Below, piece after piece: positions 21,307-34,450 of a stretch of DNA of 64,000 bases. A model generated the notes under the pieces. That model did no database searches. It saw nothing but the letters and a program-made list of their open reading frames with translations, and was not told the origin of the DNA. Location: contig CM070875.1 in assembly GCA_036365515.1 (NCBI GenBank), positions 103,582,628-103,646,627 of the forward strand. The letters are read 5' to 3'. The DNA comes from Torymus aiolomorphi. Taxonomy: Eukaryota > Arthropoda > Insecta > Hymenoptera > Torymidae. The position numbers and the translations under genes were made by a program. Within the stretch, counting starts at the first letter, position 1, and every line of letters begins with the position of its first letter.

Positions 21307-22140
21307 CCTTGTATATACATAGGTATCTCATGACTTATTATCACAATTATAAGAAATTCTGTTTACCGACGCAAGTCCCTCGCAGTGATTCAAATTGGCA
21401 AAAGTGGTACTCAACACGCCATCTAGGTGATAGAGCAATAATTCAATCCATAAGTGCCTAGATGAATGCACTAGCATTAATGGTTACGATGGGAGATTTG
21501 AATTACAAATCCTTTTTGTTTACTAACAATTATATATGGCACGCATAATTAGCCAGATATACTGAATGAAATAACATACGGGCTACGCTTCCAGAACATA
21601 CTCAGCATAACCCCATATTAACATAAGCACTATTAAACAATTTTGAATTTCGCGCCATACAATTCCAGATGGCAGATAAGTACAGCAAGTATGTAACTAT
21701 ATAGTTACATGCCAGCCCACGTGTTATCTGATGCAATCAAACAAGGATAGCACGATGGGGAATAGCATGGATGCGAGTGAGACAGATGGTCTTAATTATT
21801 CTATTTAACTTATTCTGGTAAATATACCTTATAAAGATATAAATGAAATTGATATGATAGTTAAGCTTGACAAATTTTGTAAGTAAATGGTGTACATAAT
21901 ATTAAGTGTTAAGTGTTTTGTAAAACGTTATTGTATTAATTTAATTTGTATTTGTATATATAGCACCTGAAGAGGGACATAAAAAAATGTCCGAAACGTT
22001 GTGTTTTAATAAAAAATTTTTTTAATATTTAAACAGCTGGTAGTGATTGGCCATCAGCTTCCTGAAATCTATAATATAAATGAAAGTTGTATTCGCATAA
22101 ATTTAAATATCCAGCACCTGATTTTTCTGATTTTTTTATG
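21307..22140. other. AT-rich region; one structured motif only
   Basis: No ORF supported. At 21964-22010 there is CTGAAGA, a 6-bp stem (ggacat/atgtcc) with an A loop, GAAACGTTG and then AATAAA, described separately. Confidence 0.4.
21964..22012 (+). ncRNA. possible Penelope-type ribozyme-like motif
   Basis: CTGAAGA (21967-21973), one extra G, a 6-bp stem (21975-21980 with 21987-21992), then GAAAC (21993-21997) and AATAAA near 22005. The CTGANGA-stem-GAAA layout recalls the hammerhead-like motifs of Penelope-like elements. The extra unpaired G is non-canonical and stem III/I partners are not obvious. Treat as a hypothesis. Confidence 0.3.
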
Positions 22141-22159
22141 CCGGCTAGTGCAAAGAGTC

Positions 22160-22330
22160 GAAGCGGGGTTCACACCCCTCAATTCAGGGACCACCCGCGT
22201 GCAGCGTACACGCTACGGGGTCCACACAAGCCAAGCCAAGGAGTACCCTCGTGCAGCGTACACGCTACGGGGCTCACACCACTCAAGGACTACCCACGAG
22301 CAGCCTGCAGTACGGGTCTACACCAGTCCA
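22160..22330. repeat. imperfect tandem repeat of about 50 bp, three copies
   Basis: gcagcgtacacgctacgggg occurs at 22201 and 22252, and a diverged form (gcagcctgcagtacggg) near 22300. Spacers carry cacac and 'caaggactaccc'-like sequence. Confidence 0.7.
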
Positions 22331-22573
22331 TCCACGGACTGCTCCAGTAAGCGAACGGATACATCGAACGACCTGATACTTGGACACAAGTATCGTCCCA
22401 TTTTGCTTAAATTAAAAACAGCAGCTATCGTCTAGTCAAACTAGTGCACCTTTTCTATTTAATGAAATTTTGTTGATTTTTTTTCGTCAACGTTATTTAA
22501 TTAAAATTTAGTAAATTAATTTGAGATTAATACAATTTAATTAAGTTTGAGTTGATATACTTTTTATCGTAAT

Positions 22574-22839
22574 TGTTAAGATATAAGGTACATTTATATT
22601 AGAGCGACATAGAATGAGCGAATAGAGTGCCACCTTACACAAGGGGAAATAAGCATATAGAGAAAGCGAGCGGGAGCGGCACTTGGTCGTCACCCTCCGA
22701 GCATAGCGGTTGTATTGAGAAAGAGAGAGCTGTACTGAAGTTACTGAGTGTTAATAAACGTTGTTACTGTTCTATTTGAGAGTGGCTTATTTGAAGAAGC
22801 CCTGTGTCCCTGACTTACCTCATCCAACCTTAATTAACA
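22574..22839 (+). repeat. putative 5' LTR of a Bel/Pao element
   Basis: It runs from tgttaag to attaaca, with AATAAA at 22753-22758, about 450 bp upstream of a Bel/Pao-type gag. No second copy is in the window, so both boundaries are tentative. 22840-23294 would be the leader and holds no gene. Confidence 0.4.
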
Positions 22840-23294
22840 GTAATATTTAACTAGTCTTGTGAAAATTGAATTCAATTTTCGACTTAGCAAATACTTATAT
22901 TATTGGACCTTAAAGTTTTACAGCTGTCTGCGGATGCAACTTCGCGACTCAACTTCGGCTGCTTATCTACATTTGGATACCCATCCTGATTCAGTTGCTG
23001 ATTACGCTACAGGGGTTGCTGAATTCACCGCTGGCAGTTACTTCTCTTCGAGCAGTCAACACCGATCAACAGTTGAATCACCGTGGGAACGTTAGCAGAC
23101 GCGCCCTGCGTTGCATCTTTAGCGACATGACATCTTGTCACGTTCATAAAAGCATAAGTATTATAACCTAGGTTCAGACTTAATTGTAACAATTTTCACT
23201 CATGGCTACTCTACTTTCGAGTGGGTAAACATAGTTAACTCAATACCAAAGTTGAATAGTCAAACTCGTTGCTAGTTCAATTATTGATCTCAAA

Positions 23295-24338
23295 ATGGAG
23301 GCATTTCACGATAAGCAGACGGCATTCCAAGTCAAAATTGCAAATTTCTTTAAAAATTTCAAATCTAAGGGTAAAGATAACATGACTGAAGGTTATGCGG
23401 AATCGCGTCTAACCGGACTGGAAACAAATTATGCGACTTTTCGTTCAAATCACGAGAGACTCATGCAGATTGAGGATCTTGATAGAACCCATACCTATTT
23501 TACAAATAACCTCTGTGATCTGGTTGAGGATAGCTTTTACGACCGAAGAGGTGATTTTCTTGATTTTTTAAAGGCCTGTAGAACGAGAAATGCCGCTCAC
23601 GGCCCTTCTACGTCTACTGCCGCCCCAGCACCGTCAAGCCTCCCTCAAGCCACCAAGGTTATGTTTCAATCGCTACCCAAATTTTCTGGCAAATTCTCGG
23701 ATTGGGAGAATTTCAGGGATGTCTTTCGTTCAGTCATTCATCGACGCGGAGATTTAACGCCTGTCTTGAAACTGCATTATCTTCGCACTCACCTTTCAGG
23801 TGATGCACTTGAGAAAATTAAATCTCTTCCCATTGCGGGTGATAATTATGAATGTGCCTGGACAGCCTTAAGCGAATATTACAAAAACCAGCGTCACATT
23901 GTTGGCTCTCACATTTCGGAGATCTTCTCAGTCAAACCCATGAAGTCAGACACCTCGTCAGAAATTAAACGCATATACAGGAAACTTTTAACCCGATAGC
24001 TAGCCTAAACTCCCTTGATCGAGACGCATCTTTAGGAAGTGACCTAATGGTACATTTTTCGGTTAAGCAGCTCGATTTAAATACTCGTAAAGAGTGGGAA
24101 AAGCATCTTGGAGATAGTGTCGATCCACCGACCATGGAAAAACTTCAAGCTTTTCTCCGAAGTCAAACCCTCACTCTAGAGGCCATCGAAGCAAGAAATA
24201 AATCGTCATCCAATTATAACCCTAAAACACAATCACCTAATTCGAAATCACGTAAGACAGAGCTCGATAATTCTAACACTGTTTATTCTCATCAAACCTC
24301 TACTAAAAAACCTCAAAAAGGAAAATATTCATGGATTT
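23295..24338 (+). pseudogene. Bel/Pao gag (DUF1759-type), frameshifted and cut by satellite B
   Basis: ATG 23295 opens a 234-residue frame with an N-terminal helical region and then SLPKFSGKFSDWENFRDVF, LKLHYLRTHLSGDALEKI and WTALSEYYKN, the hallmark order of the Pao-type gag domain DUF1759. A one-base frameshift near 23970 ends it at 23999. The domain continues in another frame (24047-24340: HFSVKQLDLNTRKEWEKHL, LQAFLRSQ). Coding stops at about 24338 where the flank of the satellite B array begins. Protease, RT and integrase are absent, and the gag does not resume after the array. Confidence 0.85.
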
Positions 24339-24480
24339 GAAGTTTGCAACGTTGCGATCCAACGAAAATTCGATTTTCGAAAAACCACTTTTTTCCACAT
24401 GGATGACATAATGTACTACAAATAATGGAAGAATACATCAAAATTGATAAAAATAAATCCATTCCAAACTACCCCCCACC
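24338..24480 (+). repeat. left flank of the satellite B array
   Basis: Begins tttgaagtttgcaacgttgc, contains ccaacgaaaat and ccacccctaacac, then passes into the first diverged unit. It matches the complement of 21096-21256 in order and partly in sequence. Confidence 0.6.
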
Positions 24481-24923
24481 CCTAACACGGAATTCGTAAG
24501 ATGACCTAAGAGAACAAAATTCTCTCTCCGCGGCGTTTGGTATTTCCAAACTTTTTGTTGCTGGAATTATTTTATGAGCACACAAACTACTCGTAAAAGA
24601 ATTACGAACCAAATCCACTCCCGGGAAAACCCCCAAACAGCTGATTATATAGGGGTCGTGACGGAAAAAAAATTCTCTCTCCGCAGCATTCGGTATTTCC
24701 AAACATATTATTGCTGGAATTATTTTCTGAGGATACAAAATACCCGCAAAAAAATTAGGAACCAAATCGACTCCCCGGAACACCCCCAAAAAGCTGATTA
24801 TATAGGGGTAGTAACGGAAAAAAAATTCTCTCTCCGCGGCGTTTGGTATTTCCAAACCTTTTATTGCTGGAATTATTTTCTGAGGATACAAAATACCCGC
24901 AAAAATATTAGGAACCAAATCGA

Positions 24924-27900
24924 CTACCCGGAACACCACCAACAGGTGATTATATAGGGGTAGTAACGGAAAAAAAATTCTCTCTCCGCGGCGTTTGGTA
25001 TTTCCAAACTTTTTATTGCTGGAATTATTTTATGAGCACACAAATTACTCGTAAAAAAATTACGAACCAAATCCACTCCCCGGAAAAACCCAAACAGCTG
25101 AATATTATAGGGGTCGTCACGGAAAAAAAATTCTCTGTCCGCGGCGTTTGGTATTTCCAAACTTTTTATTGCTGGAATTATTTTATGAGGATACAAAATA
25201 CCCGCAAAAAAATTAGGAACCAAATCGACTACCCAGAACACCCCCAACAAGATGATTATATAGGGGTCATGAAGGAAAAAAAATTCTCTCTCCGCGGCGT
25301 TTGGTATTTCCAAACTTTTTATTGCTGAAATTATTTTCTGAGGATACAAAATACCCGCAAAAAAATTAGGAACCAAATCGACTACACGGAACACCCCCAA
25401 AAAGCTGATTATATAGGGGTCGTGACGGAAAAAAAATTCTCTCTCCGCGGCGTTTGGTATTTCCAAACTTTTTATTGCTGGAATTATTTTCTGAGGATAC
25501 AAAATACCCGCAAAAAAATTAGGAACCAAATCGACTCCCCGGAACACCCCCAAAAAGATGATTATATAGGGGTCATGAAGGAAAAAAAATTCTCTCTCCG
25601 CGGCGTTCGGTATTTCCAAACTTTTTATTGCTGAAATTATTTTCTGAGGATACAAAATACCCGCAAAAAAATTAGTAACCAAATCGATTACACGGAACAC
25701 CCCCAAAAAGTTGATTATGTAGGGGTAGTAACGGAAAAAAAATTCTCTCTCCGCGACGTTTGGTATTTCCAAACTTTTTATTGCTGCAATTATTTTCTCA
25801 GGATACAAAATACCCGCAAAAATATTAGGAACCAAATCGACTCCCGGGAACACCACCAAAAAGCTGATTATATAGGAGTAGTAACGGAAAAAAAACTCTC
25901 TCTCCGCGGCGTTTGGTATTTCCAAACTTTTTATTGCTGTAATTATTTTATGAGGATAGAAAATACCCGCACAAAAATTAGGAACCAAATCTACTCCCCG
26001 GAACACCCCGAAAAAGATGATTATATAGGGGTCGTGAAGGAAAAAGAATTCTCTCTCCGCGGCTTTTGGTACTTCCAAACTTTTTATTGCAGGATTTATT
26101 TTCTGAGGATACAAAATACCCGCAAAAAAATTATGAATCAAATCGACTACCCGGAACCCCACCAAAAAGCTGATTATATATTGGGATAGTAACGGAAAAA
26201 AAATTCTCTCCGCGGCGTTTGGTATTTCCAAACTTTTTATTGCTGAAATTATTTTATGAGCACACAAGCTACTCGTAAAAAAATTACGAACCAAATCCAC
26301 TTTCCGCAAAACCCCCAAACAGCTGAATATATAAGGGTCGTAACGGAAAAAAAATTCTCTCTCCGCGGCGTTTGGTATTTCCAAACTTTTTATTCCTGGA
26401 ATTATTTTCTGAAGATATAAAATACCCGAAAAAAAATTAGGGACCAAATTGACTCCCCGGCACACCCCCAAAAAGTTGATTATGTAGGGGTAGTAACGGA
26501 AAAAAAATTCTCTCCGCGGGGCTTGGTATTTCCAAACTTTTTATTGCTGGAATTATTTTATGAGCACACAAGCTACTCGTAAAAAAATTACGAACCAAAT
26601 CCACTTTCCGCAAAACCCCCAAACAGCTGAATATATAGGGGTCGTAACGGAAAAAAAATTCTCTCTCCGCGGCGTTTGGTATTTCCAAACTTTTTATTCC
26701 TGGAATTATTTTCTGAGGATATAAAATACCCGAAAAAAAATTAGGGACCAAATTGACTCCCCGGAACACCCCCAAAAAGTTGATTATGTAGGGGTAGTAA
26801 CGGAAAAAAAATTCTCTCTCCGCGGCGTTTGGTATTTCCAAACCTTTTATTGCTGGAATTATTTTCTGAGGATACAAAATACCCGCAAAAATATTAGGAA
26901 CCAAATCGACTACCCGGAACACCACCAACAGGTGATTATATAGGGGTAGTAACGGAAAAAAAATTCTCTCTCCGCGGCGTTTGGTATTTCCAAACTTTTT
27001 ATTGCTGGAATTATTTTATGAGCACACAAATTACTCGTAAAAAAATTACGAACCAAATCCACTCCCCGGAAAAACCCAAACAGCTGGGTATTATAGGGGT
27101 CGTCACGGAAAAAAAATTCTCTGTCCGCGGCGTTTGGTATTTCCAAACTTTTTATTGCTGGAATTATTTTATGAGGATACAAAATACCCGCAAAAAAATT
27201 AGGAACCAAATCGACTACCCAGAACACCCCCAACAAGATGATTATATAGGGGTCATGAAGGAAAAAAAATTCTCTCTCCGCGGCGTTTGGTATTTCCAAA
27301 CTTTTTATTGCTGAAATTATTTTCTGAGGATACAAAATACCCGCAAAAAAATTAGGAACCAAATCGACTACACGGAACACCCCCAAAAAGCTGATTATAT
27401 AGGGGTCGTGACGGAAAAAAAATTCTCTCTCCGCGGCGTTTGGTATTTCCAAACTTTTTATTGCTGGAATTATTTTCTGAGGATACAAAATACCCGCAAA
27501 AAAATTAGGAACCAAATCGACTCCCCGGAACACCCCCAAAAAGATGATTATATAGGGGTCATGAAGGAAAAAAAATTGTCTCTCCGCGGCGTTCGGTATT
27601 TCCAAATTTTTATTGCTGAAATTATTTTCTGAGGATACAAAATACCCGCAAAAAAATTAGTAACCAAATCGACTACACGGAACACCCCCAAAAAGTTGAT
27701 TATGTAGGGGTAGTAACGGAAGAAAAATTCTCTCTCCGCGGCGTTTGGTATTTCCAAACTTTTTATTGCTGCAATTATTTTCTCAGGATACAAAATACCC
27801 GCAAAAATATTAGGAACCAAATCGACTCCCGGGAACACCACCAAAAAGCTGATTATATAGGAGTAGTAACGGAAAAAAAACTCTCTCTCCGCGGCGTTTG

Positions 27901-28456
27901 GTATTTCCAAACTTTTTATTGCTGTAATTATTTTATGAGGATAGAAAATACCCGCACAAAAATTAGGAACCAAATCTACTCCCCGGAACACCCCGAAAAA
28001 GATGATTATATAGGGGTCGTGAAGGAAAAAGAATTCTCTCTCCGCGGCTTTTGGTACTTCCAAACTTTTTATTGCAGGATTTATTTTCTGAGGATACAAA
28101 ATACCCGCAAAAAAATTAGGAATCAAATCGACTACCCGGAACCCCACCAAAAAGCTGATTATATATTGGGATAGTAACGGAAAAAAAATTCTCTCCGCGG
28201 CGCTTGGTATTTCCAAACTTTTTATTGCTGGAATTATTTTATGAGCACACAAGCTACTCGTAAAAAAATTACGAACCAAATCCACTTTCCGCAAAACCCC
28301 CAAACAGCTGAATATATAAGGGTCGTAACGGAAAAAAAATTCTCTCTCCGCGGCGTTTGGTATTTCCAAACTTTTTATTCCTGGAATTATTTTCTGAAGA
28401 TATAAAATACCCGAAAAAAAATTAGGGACCAAATTGACTCCCCGGCACACCCCCAA
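24924..28456. repeat. higher-order repeat in satellite B, two copies of about 1,986 bp
   Basis: 24924-26471 and 26910-28456 carry the same series of variant monomers at an offset of 1985-1986 bp (13 units). Diagnostic variants such as ggaaaaacccaaacagctg recur at the same offset (about 25082 and 27068). Confidence 0.85.
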
Positions 28457-28921
28457 AAAGTTGATTATGTAGGGGTAGTAACGGAAAAAAAATTCTCTCC
28501 GCGGCGCTTGGTATTTCCAAACTTTTTATTGCTGGAATTATTTTATGAGCACACAAGCTACTCGTAAAAAAATTACGAACCAAATCCACTTTCCGCAAAA
28601 CCCCCAAACAGCTGAATATATAGGGGTCGTAACGGAAAAAAAATTCTCTCTCCGCGGCGTTTGGTATTTCCAAACTTTTTATTCCTGGAATTATTTTCTG
28701 AGGATATAAAATACCCGAAAAAAAATTAGGGACCAAATTGACTCCCCGGAACACCCCCAAAAAGTTGATTATGTAGGGGTAGTAACGGAAAAAAAATTCT
28801 CTCTCCGCGGCGTTTGGTATTTCCAAACTTTTTATTGCTGGAATTATTTTCTGAGGATACAAAATACCCGCAAAAAAATTAGGAACCAAATCGACTACCC
28901 GGAACACCCCCAAAAAGATGA

Positions 28922-31900
28922 TTATATAGGGGTCATGAAGGAAAAAAAATCTCTCTCCGCGGCGTTTGGTATTTCCAAACTTTTTATTGCTGAAATTATT
29001 TTCTGAGGATACAATATACCCGCAAAAAAATTAGGAACCAAATCGACTACACGGAACGCCCCCAAAAAGCTGATTATATAGGGGTCATGAAGGAAAAAAA
29101 ATTCTCTCTCCGCGGCGTTTGGTATTTCCAAACTTTTTATTGCTGAAATTATTTTCTGAAGATATAAAATACCCGAAAAAAAATTAGGGACCAAATTGAC
29201 TGCCCGGAACACCCCCAAAAAGTTGATTATGTAGGGGTAGTAACGGGAAAAAAAAATCTCTCTCCGCGGCGTTTGGTATTTCCAAACTTTTTATTGCTGG
29301 AATTATTTTCTGAGGATACAAAATACCCGCAAAAAAATTAGGAACCAAATCGACTACCCGGAACACCCCCAAAAAGATGATTATATAGGGGTCATGAAGG
29401 AAAAAAATTCTCTCTCCGCGGCGTTTGGTATTTCCAAACTTTTTATTGCTGAAATTATTTTCTGAGGATACAATATACCCGCAAAAAAATTAGGAACCAA
29501 ATCGACTACACGGAACACCCCCAAAAAGCTGATTATATAGGGGTCGTGACGGAAAAAAATTCTCTCTCCGCGGCGTTTGGTATTTCTAAACTTTTTATTG
29601 CTGGAATTATTTTCTGAGGATACAAAATACCTGCAAAAAAATTAGGAACCAAATCGACTCCCCGGAACACCCCCAAAAAGATGATTATATAGGGGTCATG
29701 AAGGAAAAACAATTCTCTCTCCGCGGCGTTTGGTATTTCCAAACTTTTTATTGCTGAAATTATTTTCTGAGGATACAAAATACCCGCAAAAAAATTAGGA
29801 ACCAAATCGACTACACGGAACACCCCCAAAAAGCTGATTATATAGGGGTCGTGACGGAAAAAAAATTCTCTCTCCGCGGCGTTCGGTATTTCCAAACTTT
29901 TTATTGCTGAAATTATTTTCTGAGGATACAAAATACCCGTAAAAAAATTAGTAACCAAATCGACTACACGGAACACCCCCAAAAAGCTTATTATTTAGGG
30001 GTCGTGACGGAAAAAAAATTCTCTCTCCGCGGTGTTTGGTATTTCCAAACTTTTTATTGCTGGAATTATCTTCTGAGGATACAAAATACCCGAAAAAAAA
30101 TTAGGAACCAAAACGACTACCCAGAACACCCCCAAAAAGCTGATTATATAGGGGTAGTAACGGAACAAAAATTCTCTCTCCGCGGCGTTTGGTATTTCCA
30201 AACTTTTTATTACTGGAATTATTTTCTGAGGATACAAAATACCCCAAAACAAATTAGGGACCAAATCGACTCCCCGGAATACCCCCAAAACGCTGATTAT
30301 GTAGGGGTAGTAACGGAAAAAAAATTCTCTTTCCGAGGCGTTGGGTATTTCCAAACTTTTTATTGCTGCAATTATTTTCTCAGGAAACAAAATACCCGCA
30401 AAAATATTAGGAACCAAATCGACTCCCCGGAACACCACCAAAAAGCTGATTATATAAGAGTAGTAACGGAAAAAAAACTCTCTCTCCGCGGCGTTTGGTA
30501 TTTCCAAACTTTTTATTGCTGTAATTATTTTATGAGGATAGAAAATACCCGCACAAAAATTTGGAACCAAATCTACTCCCCGGAACACCCCCAAAAAGAT
30601 GATTATATAGGGGTCATGAAGGAAAAAAATTCTCTCTCCGCGGCGTTTGGTATTTCCAATCTTTTATTGCTGAAATTATTTTCTGAGGATACAATATACC
30701 CGCAAAAAAATTAGGAACCAAATCGACTACACGGAACGCCCCCAAAAAGCTGATTATATAGGGGTCGTGACGGAAAAAAAATTCTCTCTCCGCGGCGTTT
30801 GGTATTTCTAAACTTTTTATTGCTGGAATTATTTTCTGAGGATACAAAATACCTGCAAAAAAATTAGGAACCAAATCGACTCCCCGGAACACCCCCAAAA
30901 AGATAATTATATAGGGGTCATGAAGGAAAAAAAATTCTCTCTCCGCGGCGTTTGGTATTTCCAAACTTTTTATTGCTGAAATTATTTTCTGAAGATATAA
31001 AATACCCGAAAAAAAATTAGGGACCAAATTGACTGCCCGGAACACCCCCAAAAAGTTGATTATGTAGGGGTAGTAACGGGAAAAAAAATTCTCTCTCCGC
31101 GGCGTTTGGTATTTCCAAACTTTTTATTGCTGGAATTATTTTCTGAGGATACAAAATACCCGCAAAAAAATTAGGAACCAAATCGACTACCCGGAACACC
31201 CGCAAAAAGATGATTATATAGGGGTCATGAAGGAAAAAAATTCTCTCTCCGCGGCGTTTGGTATTTCCAAACTTTTTATTGCTGAAATTATTTTCTGAGG
31301 ATACAATATACCCGCAAAAAAATTAGGAACCAAATCGACTACACGGAACACCCCCAAAAAGCTGATTATATAGGGGTCGTGACGGAAAAAAATTCTCTCT
31401 CCGCGGCGTTTGGTATTTCTAAACTTTTTATTGCTGGAATTATTTTCTGAGTATACAAAATACCTGCAAAAAAATTAGGAACCAAATCGACTCCCCGGAA
31501 CACCCCCAAAAAGATGATTATATAGGGGTCATGAAGGAAAAACAATTCTCTCTCCGCGGCGTTTGGTATTTCCAAACTTTTTATTGCTGAAATTATTTTC
31601 TGAGGATACAAAATACCCGCAAAAAAATTAGGAACCAAATCGACTACACGGAACACCCCCAAAAAGCTGATTATATAGGGGTCGTGACGGAAAAAAAATT
31701 CTCTCTCCGCGGCGTTTGGTATTTCCAAACTTTTTATTGCTGGAATTATTTTCTGAGGATACAAAATACCCGCAAAAAAATTAGGAACCAAATAGACTCC
31801 CCGGAACACCCCCAAAAAGATGATTATATAGGGGTCATGAAGGAAAAAAAATTCTCTCTCCGCGGCGTTCGGTATTTCCAAACTTTTTATTGCTGAAATT

Positions 31901-32952
31901 ATTTTCTGAGGATACAAAATACCCGCAAAAAAATTAGTAACCAAATCGACTACACGGAACACCCCCAAAAAGCTTATTATTTAGGGGTCGTGACGGAAAA
32001 AAAATTCTCTCTCCGCGGTGTTTGTTATTTCCAAACTTTTTATTGCTGGAATTATCTTCTGAGGATACAAAATACCCGAAAAAAAATTAGGAACCAAAAC
32101 GACTACCCAGAACACCCCCAAAAAGCTGATTATATAGGGGTAGTAACGGAACAAAAATTCTCTCTCCGCGGCGTTTGGTATTTCCAAACTTTTTATTACT
32201 GGAATTATTTTCTGAGGATACAAAATACCCCAAAACAAATTAGGGACCAAATCGACTCCCCGGAATACCCCCAAAACGCTGATTATGTAGGGGTAGTAAC
32301 GGAAAAAAAATTCTCTTTCCGAGGCGTTGGGTATTTCCAAACTTTTTATTGCTGCAATTATTTTCTCAGGATACAAAATACCCGCAAAAATATTAGGAAC
32401 CAAATCGACTCCCCGGAACACCACCAAAAAGCTGATTATATAGGGGTCGTGAAGGAAAAAAAATTCTCTCTCCGCGGCTTTTGGTACTTCCAAACTTTTT
32501 ATTGCAGGATTTATTTTCTGAGGATACAAAATACCCGCAAAAAAATTAGGAATCAAATCGACTACCCGGAACCCCATCAAAAAGCTCATTATATATTGGG
32601 ATAGTAACGGAAAAAAAATTCTCTCCGCGGCGTTTGGTATTTCCAAACTTTTTATTGCTGGAATTATTTTATTAGCACACAAACTACTCGTAAAAAAATT
32701 ACGAACCAAATCCACTCCCCGCAAAACCCCTAAACAGCTGAATATATAGGGGTCGTCACGGAAAAAAAATTCTCTCTCCGCGGCGTTTGGTATTTTCAAA
32801 CTTTTTATTGCTGGAATTATTTTCTGAGGATACAAAATACCCGAAAAAAAATTAGAGACCAAATCGACTCCCCGGAACACCCCCAAAAAGCTGATTATAT
32901 AGGGGTAGTAACGGAAAAAAAATTCTCTCTCCGAGGCGTTTGGTATTTTCAA
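28922..32952. repeat. second higher-order repeat block in satellite B
   Basis: Variant series at 29184-30594 recurs at 31017-32604. The offset is 1833 bp (12 units) in the first part and 1986 bp (13 units) in the second, so one copy gained or lost a single monomer between the two parts. Confidence 0.75.
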
Positions 32953-32969
32953 ACTTTTTATTGCTGGAA

Positions 32970-34450
32970 TTATTTTCTGAGGATAGAAAATACCCGCAAA
33001 AAATTAGGAAACAAATCGACTCGCCGGAACACCACCAAAAAGCTGATTATATATTGGGATAGTAACGGAAAAAAAATTCTCTCCGCGGCGTTTGGTATTT
33101 CCAAACTTTTTATTGCTGGAATTATTTTATTAGCACACAAACTACTCGTAAAAAAATTACGAACCAAATCCACTCCCCGCAAAACCCCTAAACAGCTGAA
33201 TATATAGGGGTCGTCACGGAAAAAAAATTCTCTCTCCGCGGCGTTTGGCATTTCCAAACTTTTTATTGCTGGAATTATTTTCTGAGGATACAAAATACCC
33301 GAAAAAAAATTAGAGACCAAATCGACCCGCCGGGACACCCCCAAAAAACTGATTATATAGGGGTAGTAACGGAAAAAAAATTCTCTCTCCGCGGCGTTTG
33401 GTATTTTCAAACTGTTTAATGCTGGAATTATTTTCTGAGGATACAAAATACCCGAAAAAAAATTAGAGACCAAATCGACTCTCCGGAACACCCCCAAAAA
33501 GCTGATTATATAGGGGTAGTAACGGAAAAAAAATTCTCTCTCCGAGGCGTTTGGTATTTTCAAACTTTTTATTGCTGGAATTATTTTCTGAGGATAGAAA
33601 ATACCCGCAAAAAAATTAGGAAACAAATCGACTCGCCGGAACACCACCAAAAAGCTGATTATATATTGGGATAGTAACGGAAAAAAAATTCTCTCCGCGG
33701 CGTTTGGTATTTCCAAACTTTTTATTGCTGGAATTATTTTATTAGCACACAAACTACTCGTAAAAAAATTACGAACCAAATCCACTCCCCGCAAAACCCC
33801 TAAACAGCTGAATATATAGGGGTCGTCACGGAAAAAAAATTCTCTCTCCGCGGCGTTTGGCATTTCCAAACTTTTTATTGCTGGAATTATTTTCTGAGGA
33901 TACAAAATATCCGAAAAAAAATTAGAGACCAAATCGACTCCCCGGAACACCCCCAAAAAGCTGATTATATAGGGGTAGTAACGGAAAAAAAATTCTCTCT
34001 CCGCGGCGTTTGGCATTTCCAAACTTTTTATTGCTGGAATTATTTTCTGAGGATACAAAATACCCGAAAAAAAATTAGAGACCAAATCGACTCCCCGGAA
34101 CACCCCCAAAAAGCTGATTATATAGGGGTAGTAACGGAAAAAAAATTCTCTCTCCGCGGCGTTTGGTATTTTCAAACTGTTTATTGCTGGAATTATTTTC
34201 TGAGGATACAAAATACCCGAAAAAAAATTAGAGACCAAATCGACTCCCCGGAACACCCCCAAAAAGCTGATTATATAGGGGTAGTAACGGAAAAAAAATT
34301 CTCTCTCCGAGGCGTTTGGTATTTTCAAACTTTTTATTGCTGGAATTATTTTCTGAGGATAGAAAATACCCGCAAAAAAATTAGGAAACAAATCGACTCG
34401 CCGGAACACCACCAAAAAGCTGATTATATATTGGGATAGTAACGGAAAAA
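32970..34450. repeat. third higher-order repeat block, 4- and 5-monomer units
   Basis: A variant with aggaaacaaatcgactcgcc appears near 33003, 33615 and 34380, about 611 and 765 bp apart, i.e. 4 and 5 units. Confidence 0.75.
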
